Below are positions 9,570-17,658 of a stretch of 24,175 bases of DNA, one piece after another (position 1 is the first letter of the stretch; each line of letters opens with the position of its first letter). Position numbers and translations under genes: made by a program. The DNA comes from Priapulus caudatus (lineage: Eukaryota > Priapulida > Priapulimorpha > Priapulimorphida > Priapulidae): assembly GCF_000485595.1 (NCBI RefSeq), contig NW_014578271.1, positions 15,147 to 39,321 on the forward strand, given 5' to 3'. The notes beneath the pieces are model-generated. The model did no database searches. It was not told the DNA's origin and saw nothing but the letters and a program-made list of their open reading frames with translations.

Positions 9570-9802
9570 AGTGACGACGCGGCACCGTCGTTTTCCTGCC
9601 GACAGTGGATTGGCCAGCCGCTATCCAGATAGTATTTAGAGATCAGTAATGTAATTTATATACTTCACAATACTGTACTATGAGCTACGGCAGCACGATA
9701 TCGCGCCATGCACTACAATTGTTTTAGACGATGTGATACTGTCATGCTATACGATTTGATGCGAGTCCTGGTTTCTGTATTCGCCCTGCATAGATGCGTG
9801 TA

Positions 9803-10945
9803 TCACGCACTCGGTTTTGAGTGAGTACGCCGGTGTCTATTCAGTGAACTGCGGGCAGTAAACTTGCATCCACACTTGTCACACGTGTACAGTTTCTCTC
9901 CCGTGTGAGTGCGCATGTGTGTCTTTAGATTAAAGGAAGTCTTACCCTTGTATTCACATTTGTCACATGGAAATGGCCTCTCTACCATGTGACTGCGCAT
10001 GTGTCGCGTGAGTTCACTGGACGACTTATATTTCCCTTCACATATATCGCACGCATATGGCCTCTCTTCCGTGTGAGTGCGCATGTGAACCTTCAGAACA
10101 TAGGGGGTAGTAAATCTGTGTTCACATATATTGCACGCATACGGCTTCTCTCCCGTGTGAGTGCGCATGTGTACCTTAAGCTTACCGGACGTAGTACACT
10201 TATATTCACATCTCTCACATGCAAACGGCTTCTCTCCCGTGTGAGTGCTCATGTGTGACTTAAGCATAGCGGACGTAGTACACTTATATTCACATCTCTC
10301 ACATGCAAACGGCTTCTCTCCCGTGTGAGTGCGCATATGTGTCTTATGATTAAAGGAGGTCCTACACCTGTTTTCACATATATCGCACGCATACGGCTTC
10401 TCTCCAGTGTGAGTGTGCATGTGCGTCTTGAGATCACTAAAGGTCTTACCCTTGTATTCACATTTGTCACATGGAAATGGCCTCTCTACCATGTGACTGT
10501 GCATGTGTCGCATGAGGTCACTGGACGACTTATATCTGCATTCACATATATCGCACGCATATGGCCTCTCTTCCGTGTGAGTGCGCATGTGAACCTTGAG
10601 ACTACCGGAGGTACTACACCTGTGTTCACATGTGTCGCACGCATATGGCTTCTCACCAGTGTGAGTGCGCATGTGTCTCAAGAGAGCATTGGAGGCCGTA
10701 CACTTGTATTCACATCTCTCACAGGCAAACGGTTTCTCTCCCGTGTGAGTACGTACGTGTGTCTTGAGATTACCGGCGGTCCTACACCTGTATTCACATG
10801 CGTCACACACAAATGGCTTCTTTCCTTTGTGAGTGAACATGTGTCTCTTGAGATAACGTAGCTTGGAGCTGGCGTATCCACACACACCACACACGTAAGA
10901 CTTCTCTCCTCCAGGCCGTGGCATATCTGAAGGAGAAGGCGCCAT
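9803..10945 (-). CDS. Tandem C2H2 zinc-finger protein, 13 fingers
   Basis: A 380-residue nuclear, presumably DNA-binding protein. After a 16-residue Ser/Pro-rich leader come 13 consecutive fingers, each C-x2-C-x12-H-x3-H and spaced exactly 28 residues. The first cysteine of finger 1 is residue 19 and the last histidine of finger 13 is residue 375, so the protein ends five residues after its last finger. Linkers are mostly TGEKP, but TEERP follows fingers 4 and 10, and MVERP follows fingers 5 and 11. Fingers 4-6 and 10-12 are therefore near-copies: a six-finger block was duplicated. Finger 7 has His where Leu is expected in the helix, and most fingers have Cys, Tyr or Gly at the usual Phe position. 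No BTB, KRAB, SET or ZAD domain is visible. A TGA lies in frame 15 nt before the ATG, which supports this start within this exon. Neighbours are transposon relics. Targets and orthologue cannot be named, so no symbol is given. Confidence 0.9.
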   Translation of the reverse strand: MAPSPSDMPRPGGEKSYVCGVCGYASSKLRYLKRHMFTHKGKKPFVCDACEYRCRTAGNLKTHVRTHTGEKPFACERCEYKCTASNALLRHMRTHTGEKPYACDTCEHRCSTSGSLKVHMRTHTEERPYACDICECRYKSSSDLMRHMHSHMVERPFPCDKCEYKGKTFSDLKTHMHTHTGEKPYACDICENRCRTSFNHKTHMRTHTGEKPFACERCEYKCTTSAMLKSHMSTHTGEKPFACERCEYKCTTSGKLKVHMRTHTGEKPYACNICEHRFTTPYVLKVHMRTHTEERPYACDICEGKYKSSSELTRHMRSHMVERPFPCDKCEYKGKTSFNLKTHMRTHTGEKLYTCDKCGCKFTARSSLNRHRRTHSKPSA

Positions 10946-11014
10946 CAGACAGATCGCTCAGATTTAGATGCAGGGTTTCGAGCCTCTTGCATACGCTCTC
11001 CTGCTGGGAAAAAG
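10946..11014 (-). promoter_or_regulatory. Probable 3' splice site and 5'-UTR part of the zinc-finger exon
   Basis: On the minus strand a pyrimidine tract, TCTTTTTCCCAG, is followed by CAGGAGAGCG. The AG lies at 11005-11004, so the exon would start at 11003, or at 11000 because of the CAGCAG doublet. About 58 nt then lead to the ATG, with an in-frame TGA on the way, so this part would be untranslated. The zinc-finger reading frame would thus be one exon of a spliced gene whose upstream exon I cannot locate. Confidence 0.5.
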
Positions 11015-11039
11015 ATATCGAAATAAATATCATCATTGA

Positions 11040-11441
11040 CACACTGCATGTCACACTGCACTGGACGTAACAAGGTATCGTACAATAAAAGTGTCACTAT
11101 AGCTCACCACAAAAAAAGACCACAAATGAGCGAGTGTCAACAAGTCATTTTTAATTCAGCAACTATCCACCTACATAACATTATATAAAACAAGAGTATA
11201 TATGGGAGAACTAAAACAACACAAGAGCTGCAGAGCGTCTGGGCTCATCTGAGGTCTGTTGCTACGGTTATAAACGTAACATCTAAGTCGTGCGTAGTGA
11301 CACCTTTGTTAGGCGCAGATATGCAGATACGCAGTTGCGTACACATCATTTCAGCAACCTTCTGCATTCTACATACCTACCAAATCCCATTGGTTGATAC
11401 AAATCGCGTGTCCGAAACTCCTGTTTTACGGTGCATTGTGA
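11040..11441. other. Non-coding stretch upstream of the zinc-finger gene
   Basis: No TATA box or CpG-rich promoter is evident on the minus strand, and no other gene is recognised. If the splice site just downstream is real, part of this is intron. Confidence 0.4.
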
Positions 11442-11458
11442 CCCTAACCCTAACCCTA
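11442..11458. repeat. Short interstitial telomere-type repeat
   Basis: CCCTAACCCTAACCCTA, just under three units of the TTAGGG complement. This is the telomere repeat of many animals outside the arthropods. It is too short to be a real telomere remnant with confidence. Confidence 0.6.
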
Positions 11459-11609
11459 TTAAAAATAATTAGAAATAATTGTTGTAAAAATTATTTCTTG
11501 TTATTAAATTGTTGTAAATAAATAATGTAAATATTTGCGTTAATTGGAAAAAAATTGTTAAATGGATAAAGATAGAAAATACAGAAAACAGGTAAATAAA
11601 AAAAAATCT

Positions 11610-11675
11610 GATGGGATTCGATCCAACGACATTTGAGCCGTGACGCCCGTGCTGTACCCGTTCGGCTATCCAGGC
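11610..11675 (-). pseudogene. tRNA-derived sequence (tRNA pseudogene or SINE head)
   Basis: Read on the minus strand from 11675, the sequence starts GCCTGGATAGCCGAACGGG. It contains an A-box-like TAGCCGAACGGG (11668-11657) and a B-box-like GGATCGAATCC (11624-11614) at tRNA-like spacing, followed by a T run that could stop RNA polymerase III. The 3' acceptor strand expected to pair with GCCTGGA is absent (CATCAGATT instead), the T stem has a mismatch, and no variable loop fits well. It is therefore not a working tRNA. It is a pseudogene or the 5' part of a tRNA-derived SINE. No anticodon is assigned. Confidence 0.6.
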
Positions 11676-11679
11676 TTAT

Positions 11680-12120
11680 TGGCTTTCTAGATTATGGATG
11701 TGCCATGAATATGAGAACACTGTGACATCATTGAGGCAGTTCAGGAATCCATGTTTAACCCTCCTATTGAGGGTCAAAAGGTTATCAGACGCTTACTCTT
11801 CACACGTCAGTGGTAAGCACATTTCATGGTTCTTTCAATAAAGTGATAAAAATGGTAGGTCAGCGCTGAAACAAAAAAGTTTTTCACTCTGTCCATTAGG
11901 CCATGTCCTCAAAAAATGTCTGATATCTGACCTTTCCCCCACTGCCCCTTGACCTCCAATTTCGCACTGGTGTTGGGTCTCCTGCCCATCACACTATACA
12001 CCGAATATTAAGAGCATAGGTCGAGCCAATAAGATTTGTGCCGCAATTCCGTATTTCCTCCTATACTTTAAGTTAAGGGGGAAATATTCCCCCTCCGTTT
12101 ACACATCTTGTCTTTTTTAC
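11680..12120. other. Non-coding stretch, probably old repeat
   Basis: No gene recognised. Text such as TCTGACCTTTCCCCCACTGCCCCTTGACCTCC runs into the hairpin repeat at 12131, so this may be the body of the same interspersed family. Confidence 0.35.
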
Positions 12121-12130
12121 AATCCCCCCC

Positions 12131-12196
12131 CGACGGACGGACGGACGAACAACGCCCCATGGCAATAGCTCATCTTGACGATGTCAAGGTGAGCTA
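12131..12196. repeat. GACGGACGGAC track with AGCTCA/TGAGCT hairpin
   Basis: CGACGGACGGACGGAC is followed by an inverted repeat: TAGCTCATCTTGAC (12166-12179), loop GAT, GTCAAGGTGAGCTA (12183-12196), with one mismatch in 14 bp. I recall the same layout, GGAC repeats then an AGCTCAC stem-loop, as a frequent interspersed-repeat terminus in bivalve molluscs. That recollection is not checked here. Confidence 0.6.
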
Positions 12197-12590
12197 AACA
12201 TGGGGCCACTGCTACAAATGTACACGCCGGGACATCACCAAATATAGCAAAATACGCATGTGTGGAGAGTGGAATAAAAGCTTTTGCATCTCACAGAGAA
12301 ATATCCTAATCGAACTATGACAGGGTTACCTCTGGTGTTCGCCACCTTCACAAAATGCGATGAATAAATAACAGTAACGATTTTACTACATTAAGTGACG
12401 AATACAATTGGCGAATAATTTAACTGCTCAGAAAGTTAGGATTGACGAATGAAATTGTCAAATGCAGTGTCGTGTCATGAAAAGTTTTCGTACACCTCTT
12501 TTCACGTACCCATCACCTGTTTATGCCTTGCTCAGCATATACGATATAGTAAACAGTGGCTATAGTTTTTTATTGGTGGGGCCATAATAA

Positions 12591-12900
12591 AAATATTGTT
12601 TGTTTGCCCTCACCTGACCGACCCGCCAAAAAGGGGCTGACTCAACATTTTTTATTGATCTTTCCCATTCTTTTTTTTACAAAGTGTATCACTGTATATT
12701 ATATAAAACTGTAGGCAATACATTATATATACCAAGCAAAACAAACATTCAACATAGAAGGTATCTCCGCACAAGCACACCCAAGCATGTAGACACCATG
12801 CATGCTGATTTTGTAAAAAAAGACCCCCCCACCTCACAAAAAAGCCGACCTACCTACCCAAACTTTTCAGCCTGGGTCGGGTGAGGGCAAAAAAATATTT
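12591..12900. mobile_element. ~310-bp MITE-like element, TTTGCCCTCACC ends
   Basis: The left end AAATATTGTTTG then TTTGCCCTCACCTGACC (12591-12619) is matched by the reverse complement of the right end, AAATATT then TTTGCCCTCACCCGACCC (12874-12900). Inside the right end lies GCCGACCTACCTACCC, whose complement recurs at 18726 (GGGTAGGTCGGTAGGT). The target duplication is masked by AT-rich flanks. No coding capacity beyond chance frames. Confidence 0.6.
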
Positions 12901-13024
12901 TTTTAATTGTGGTCTGGCTGAAAATAACTTTGGTGGCTCAAGTCTTGGCTCAAATTTTAAAACATGCGGAGGCAGCCCTACTATTGGGAGTCAGTACAGA
13001 TAAAGGAGCCCTCCTGTTTTTGAA

Positions 13025-13109
13025 GTCTCTCTTTCTTGGAGTCTCCCCTGCTTTGGAATCGCCTTTATCTCCGAGTCTTCCTTTCTTGAGGTCTCCCACA
13101 CTTTGGAAT
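13025..13109. repeat. Two copies of a ~35-bp motif at 50-bp spacing
   Basis: 13025-13059 and 13075-13109 share the pattern GTCTcyCTTTCTTGrrGTCTCCC...CTTTGGAAT. This is a small tandem duplication. Confidence 0.7.
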
Positions 13110-13742
13110 GACTGGGAGTATGGAATCCACGAACCGAATTGCAGCCTTAAAGTGGCCGATTCTCACAGCAAAATGCATAGATATACATACCTACTGTGAG
13201 CTCACCTATGTTGAAAAAATTTACTACAACTTATTCGTATTGCTACTTTTATAACATTTCTTTAGCAAATCTAAACAGTCTTAAAAAAGTATTACTACAG
13301 CAAATTCCCGGAGGGGTCACTCACGATATTACTTGGTATGCAAGCTCGTCTAAGAAAACATCGAAAAAGGGGCGGATTTTGACCCTGTAGTGTCGACGCC
13401 GTCTTTAGAAAATGGCGTACTTTTTCAGGTTAACTTTCGATGCTTAGGGTCGTCATTTCATCCAGTCTTCGACGTTGAGAGTCACTTTTCCGTCCGGGTT
13501 TCGTCATTCGATTCGTCCATTTATTTCCGTATTGACATTCTCGAAAGGATTCTCCCCGGGTTTTCTATAGTCTCAGTCTTAGACTATGACGGGCGTTAAA
13601 GTCGAGTATTCGCAGTATACGTGCCCGGCATACGTGCTATCGGACACTCACAAGTCTGGGCACGAGACTATGGGTTTACACAAAGTTCTCGCTGTCTGCG
13701 CCAGTTCAGACAAAGTCCCCGTTTTAGTGTCCTACGCCATTA
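13110..13742. other. Non-coding stretch, no feature recognised
   Basis: Short open frames (13196-13390, 13390-13599, 13586-13774, plus) have no recognisable domain and no coding-like neighbours. I do not call them genes. Confidence 0.45.
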
Positions 13743-13769
13743 GGCGTAAGATTTACATTATCTTACGCC
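13743..13769. repeat. 10-bp hairpin GGCGTAAGAT/ATCTTACGCC
   Basis: Exact inverted arms 13743-13752 and 13760-13769 with a 7-nt loop. TACGCC words also occur just before and after, so this may be a piece of an inverted-repeat element. Confidence 0.75.
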
Positions 13770-13789
13770 AATAAGGGGTGAAATTTCCT

Positions 13790-14039
13790 ACCGCTGAATA
13801 CGCCATTTAGGGTCCAATTATGAAATGCTTTGACGAGCGTGCGTAACAAGTAATATCATGAGAGACCCCCCCCCCGGTAGAAAATTCCCTCGTATTTATG
13901 CTGCACGGTATTGCATATGTGTGGTCACTGGTTACTGATGTGAATGTTTACATATCCTGGACATAGGATAAGTAATTTTTTTTGCTGGACTTCGTGGTCC
14001 GAGACCCCCCATCCCATAGTGCATTGCGCTTAGGCTTGC

Positions 14040-14040
<1 letters not shown>
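13790..14040. other. Non-coding stretch with C runs
   Basis: Contains GAGACCCCCCCCCCCGG and GAGACCCCCCATCCC, repeat-like C-rich words. No gene. Confidence 0.4.
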
Positions 14041-14070
<30 letters not shown>

Positions 14071-14176
14071 CGTTTTCACATTGTTTCGATTGTTCCATTT
14101 CAATTGTTGTTCTAGCAACGATTAGCTTCTCCGTTTTACTACTTGTCTTGCTAAGACTAAGAGCTGCATCGTTTCA

Positions 14177-14222
<46 letters not shown>
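14041..14222. repeat. (CT)n(TA)n and (GT)n microsatellites
   Basis: A CT then TA tract lies at about 14041-14071. A near-perfect GT tract ending in GCGTGCGCGCATG lies at about 14179-14229. About 100 bp of plain sequence separates them. Confidence 0.9.
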
Positions 14223-14341
14223 CGCGCATGTGAGTATATATATATCTCTATAAGATATTGTACGTATCTTAAATTTTATTGGGAGCATCGCGCTTAAGGG
14301 CCGGACACACTAGGCGATTTAATCGGGGGACTTTATCACAC

Positions 14342-14975
14342 GCGTACTTGCACACGCACGCACACACTCATGCACGCACGTGTACGTGCACACGCACGCA
14401 CGTGTACGTGCACACGCATGCACGCACGTACGCACGCCTACGTGCACATGCACACGCGCGCACGCACGCACGCACGCACGAACGTGTACCTGCACACGCG
14501 CGCACGCACGCACGTGTACTTACTTGCACACGCACGCACACACTCATGCACGCACGTGTACATGCACACGCACGCACGCACGCACGCACGTGTACCTGCA
14601 CACACACGCACGTATGCACGCACGTGTACGTGCACACACACGGACGCACGCAAGCACGCATGCACGCACGTGTACGTGCACACGCACGCACGCACGCACA
14701 AACGTGTACCTGCACACGCGCGCACGCACGCACGTGTACGTGCACATGAACGCACGGACGCATGCACGCACGTGTACGTGCACACGCACGCACGCACACA
14801 TGCACGCACATGTACGCACTCACGCATGCACGCACATGTACGTGCACACGCACGCACGCACGCACGCACGCACGAACGCACGCGTACGTACACGCGTACG
14901 CACGCACGCACACACGCACGCACGCACACACGCACACACGCACGCACGTTTACATACACGCGCACCCACGCATGC
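14342..14975. repeat. ACGC-type minisatellite with CACGTGTACGTGCAC units
   Basis: About 630 bp, mostly alternating purine-pyrimidine. The word CACGTGTACGTGCACACGCACG, or a close variant, recurs every ~30-60 bp within (ACGC)n and ACGCATGC runs. Most departures from ACGC are transitions that keep the alternation. Stop-free frames of up to about 200 codons on both strands encode Arg-Thr-His-Ala or Val-Arg-Ala-Cys repeats and are not genes. Confidence 0.9.
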
Positions 14976-15438
14976 ACAATAAATCGGTAATAATCACTAT
15001 CGGGTGTTGTCGTGTAGACGCTACATAATCGCTAACTCGAGTTAACGCTTAACTCGAGTTAAGGTTCGTCGTGTAGACGAGGCTAAAATCTTCACTCATA
15101 GAATTCAGAATCATTTGGCACTGTTCTAGGAAGCTTGGGATAATCACCCTATAAGGACTGCTGAAAACCACACCCCAAATCAGCTGTGGATTCAAGGACA
15201 ATTAATCCAATGCATGCTGAAGATCTAACCCAGGTGGGTACCTAATGTTTGTGTTACGTACAAATCTTAACATCAAATGCAGTAGTTTCTTCAATTTCAG
15301 CCAATAAATACATGATATTTAAGGGTGAATATTTTCCCACAAATCTTGAGCGGTCTGCTCCTTTTATTTTCACAAATAATTAAGTCATGTTGCAAATGCT
15401 GCTTACATCTTCAAATATCGCTTTTAAGTTATCACTAT

Positions 15439-15498
15439 CAGTGCTCGAAATAAGAAAAAAAATGTGGTTGTCCTGCGGACAACCCAGGCATCAAATCA
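15439..15498. mobile_element. Truncated left end of the CAGTGCTCGAAATAAG element
   Basis: CAGTGCTCGAAATAAG followed by GGTTGTCCTGCGGACAACC is the left terminus of the element that is complete at 22534-23432. Identity stops after about 60 bp. The following DNA is AATTG-rich and then a LINE relic. Confidence 0.8.
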
Positions 15499-15530
15499 AT
15501 TGTTCAATTGAACAGTCGTTTAATCATTCA

Positions 15531-15920
15531 AACGTTCAATTGACCGATTGAAGCCTTATCTGCGTTTATGTTATTAAGTACGTTTAAGACCTCTTCTTTG
15601 CTTACAGGGCAAACTTTCAAATTATTTCCTAGTACCCCTAATTTTTAAAATTTTAAAGCTACCTCACCACAGTTATTCTTTGCTTTATTGTTCATAGCCA
15701 TACTTTTTCGAGTGGGCCATAGTTTGTTACGATTATTGTTGTTCCTTTCAATCTTTTCTGTAGAAAAATAGCCTTTTGCCCTCTTAATGTCATTGTGAGT
15801 TTTATTTGTAAGTAACTTGAAATGACTAAAGTCAATGTCATCGTTATTTCTCGTGAATTGTAATAGTTTCCTGTCCCTTTGCCTAATAAGTTCCTTTATC
15901 TGCGAGTTGAACCATGTCTC
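15531..15920 (-). pseudogene. LINE fragment: endonuclease-RT linker and start of RT
   Basis: Minus-strand translation from 15920 gives a 130-codon frame with a single stop (15647-15645). It begins ETWFNSQIKELIRQRDRKL, continues with DFSHFKLLTNKTHNDIKRAK and KIERNNNNRNKLWPT, and later has EEVLNVLNNINADKAS. This is the usual order in non-LTR retrotransposon ORF2 between the endonuclease and reverse transcriptase: a [PT]WF[ND]-x-[EQ]IK-x-LI-x-x-RD start, a basic helix with R-AK-x-YF, KLW, then L-x-x-x-x-x-KA-x-G at the RT entrance. The clade looks CR1/Jockey-like, but this is tentative. Both sides are lost: a TGA lies just upstream, and downstream the sequence becomes AATTG-rich. It is a dead, truncated copy. 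In-frame residues upstream (about 15924-15980) may be more of the same gene. Confidence 0.75.
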
Positions 15921-15979
15921 TCATGTGTTTTATTGTCACCTGCTTAATGCTTCAACAAGATAGGTTTTAAAAGTTACTT

Positions 15980-16570
15980 GTTCTAACGTATATATCTATA
16001 GAATCTTAATTCAACATATCCAAGCATTTCTTTTTCATTACGATCTCTTCAAATACCTGTGTGCTGTAGTGTTTCATTGACGTCATTGCAGTAGTACGAT
16101 GCTTACCTATAACCTTTGTAATCGATTTCCTTGTATATATGTGTAGCTAAATGTATATCGTATAATTGTAGTGCTACGATCAGTAGTCTCGTACAAACAA
16201 TAAGGGGAGCGATAGCCCGAGCGAAAATGCCTGCCGTCGCCTCAAATGTACACAAGTCCGCCACACGTACGTACAGCGAACACTACATATACACCGTCCT
16301 GCGTTTACACTGAGAATTATATTCAGTAAAGTTGGCGTTTTTCTTGTTTCACCCGCAGCGCGCAGGCCAAAGCGGATAGGCATTTTTGCATGTATTACAT
16401 GCTGCCAGCGTGCCGCCTAAAGAAAAAACTTCGTCTACCCCTACGGTCGAGGGACACGGCCCTCATTGCTGTTCTGTGATTTGCGACTTTGCAGAAAAAC
16501 TTGCAACTCGCCTGCTCGCAGTTACCTGGACGGTCACCGTGAGAAAAACGACATGCGGTGCCCGTCGCGA
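15980..16570. other. Non-coding stretch, no feature recognised
   Basis: The first ~100 bp may be further decayed LINE sequence. The rest has no recognised gene. A 208-codon plus-strand frame (16386-17012) runs into the Cys/Val-rich alternating tract and shows no domain, so it is rejected as a gene. Confidence 0.45.
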
Positions 16571-17110
16571 TTGCGTGCCTTCCTGTGTGTGCGTACACGG
16601 GATACATACGTCTTTATGTGTACGTGTAGCGTCTAGATACACGCGTATCACTATGCGCGCATCTTCCATGTATGTGTGCATATGCAGGTGCGTGCGGGCG
16701 TGCGTGTACGCCTACATGCAAGCGTCCGCGTGCACGTGCCTGCGAGCGTGCGTATGCGCGTGCGTCCAGGCGTGCGCGTGCGTGCATACGTTTAGCTGCT
16801 TTGTGTGGATATGCTTTCTGATCGCAGTTAGCTGTACACGCTCATGCGTCCGCACACATTCTAATGATTACGCCTGCACGCAGGCACGCACAGACGGACG
16901 CACGTACGCACGCCCGTACCTACTTATACAGGCAGCCAGGCACGCAAGCACATGGCTAACTGTAGTACTACGAAGCACACAAATACGCACACACGTGCGT
17001 ATACATGTATGAACGCACGCAGTCACACACCGACGCACGTACGTACCCACGCAAGCCAGCACAGACATTTGTATGGGTGAATGTATGTGTTTGTATGTGT
17101 GTGTGCGTCG
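16570..17110. repeat. GTGCGTGCG / ACGCACGC alternating tract
   Basis: The first half is rich in GTGCGTGCGTAC words. The second half (from about 16870) is rich in their complements, CGCACGCACG. The block is thus a loose inverted pairing of two purine-pyrimidine-alternating tracts around a plain centre at 16790-16865. Confidence 0.6.
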
Positions 17111-17597
17111 CTCAGTGCGTGCGTCAATGTCTTTAAAATGTTTATTAGGAACAATTTTTCAGAAGTCACAAAAATCCGTTTCCTCAACAAAATTATTTTT
17201 TAGCCTGGCCACAAGTTATCGCGTAACATGAGAATGTCATCTAACACGCACAATTCACAGATAATATCAGGAGCTATTGACCTATTGACAATATTTGTGA
17301 TTATTACCTCCTCATTGTTTGTATATAGGTCCACATTTCTATTTACATGAATAGAGGAATATTATTTCTGCATGTATCATTATAAAACCCAGCTTATGTA
17401 TCCGCTGCAGCTGCCGCTTGTTACATGAAGCCGCTGACGCATAATAAAATACAATTCATAATAAAACTTATACAACACAGTGTAGAAGTAGAAGGTGTTG
17501 ACACTTTTATTGATATTTTCATTGAACTTGCAAACAACAGCAGCTCAATGCAGCTGAGCTCTTTCATTGTATTCCCGGTAAAATTGTCGACTGTTTG
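17111..17597. other. Non-coding stretch, no feature recognised
   Basis: AT-rich DNA with no recognised gene. The 83-codon plus-strand frame at 17425-17676 crosses the hairpin and has no family resemblance. Confidence 0.45.
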
Positions 17598-17658
17598 CTG
17601 GCAGCTATGGATACGTGCGCCGACCTATGCATTCGGCGCACGGATCCATAGCTGCCAG
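17598..17658. repeat. 26-bp inverted repeat with 9-nt loop
   Basis: Arms 17598-17623 (beginning CTGGCAGCTATGGAT) and 17633-17658 (ending ATCCATAGCTGCCAG) match at 25 of 26 positions, with one A/C mismatch. The loop is CCTATGCAT. The length and compactness resemble a small-RNA precursor hairpin, or two abutting transposon ends. Nothing else here decides between these. Confidence 0.9.

Larger units (their letters stand above)
14342..15498. repeat. Direct duplication, copy 1
   Basis: This 1.16-kb block recurs in the same orientation at 21419-22590. It consists of (i) an ACGC-type array to about 14975; (ii) the right terminal region of an inverted-repeat element, with TAACTCGAGTTA palindromes and TCGTCGTGTAGACGA (about 14985-15087); (iii) about 350 bp of plain DNA; and (iv) the first 60 bp of a transposon starting at 15439. 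The left end of the element that is complete in copy 2 is missing here. Instead the array is preceded by unrelated GGGCCGGACACACTAGGCG sequence. The copies differ mainly by single-base indels inside the array. Confidence 0.9.

Noticed and set aside
10249-10861. Open frames overlapping the zinc-finger gene on both strands
   Set aside because: Shadows produced by the 84-bp periodicity of the fingers.
11442-11458. Telomere or chromosome-fusion relic
   Set aside because: Fewer than three TTAGGG units, with no other subtelomeric sign.
13390-13599. Short plus-strand frames at 13196-13774 as a small gene cluster
   Set aside because: No recognisable domain, no codon-use contrast, and similar chance frames occur throughout the window.
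14342-14975. CRISPR-like regular repeat array
   Set aside because: Units vary in length, there are no unique spacers, and the setting is eukaryotic.
14279-14990. Several 150-206-codon open frames on both strands of the ACGC array (and the same at 21359-22114)
   Set aside because: A 4-bp unit without stops stays open in all frames; the translations are Arg-Thr-His-Ala or Val-Arg-Ala-Cys simple repeats.
16386-17012. 208-codon plus-strand frame rich in Cys and Val
   Set aside because: Most of it is the translated GTGCGTGCG tract; no domain, and no splice or poly(A) context.
17598-17658. Conserved microRNA gene
   Set aside because: The stem is nearly perfect without the usual bulges, and I recognise no mature microRNA in it; kept only as a hairpin.
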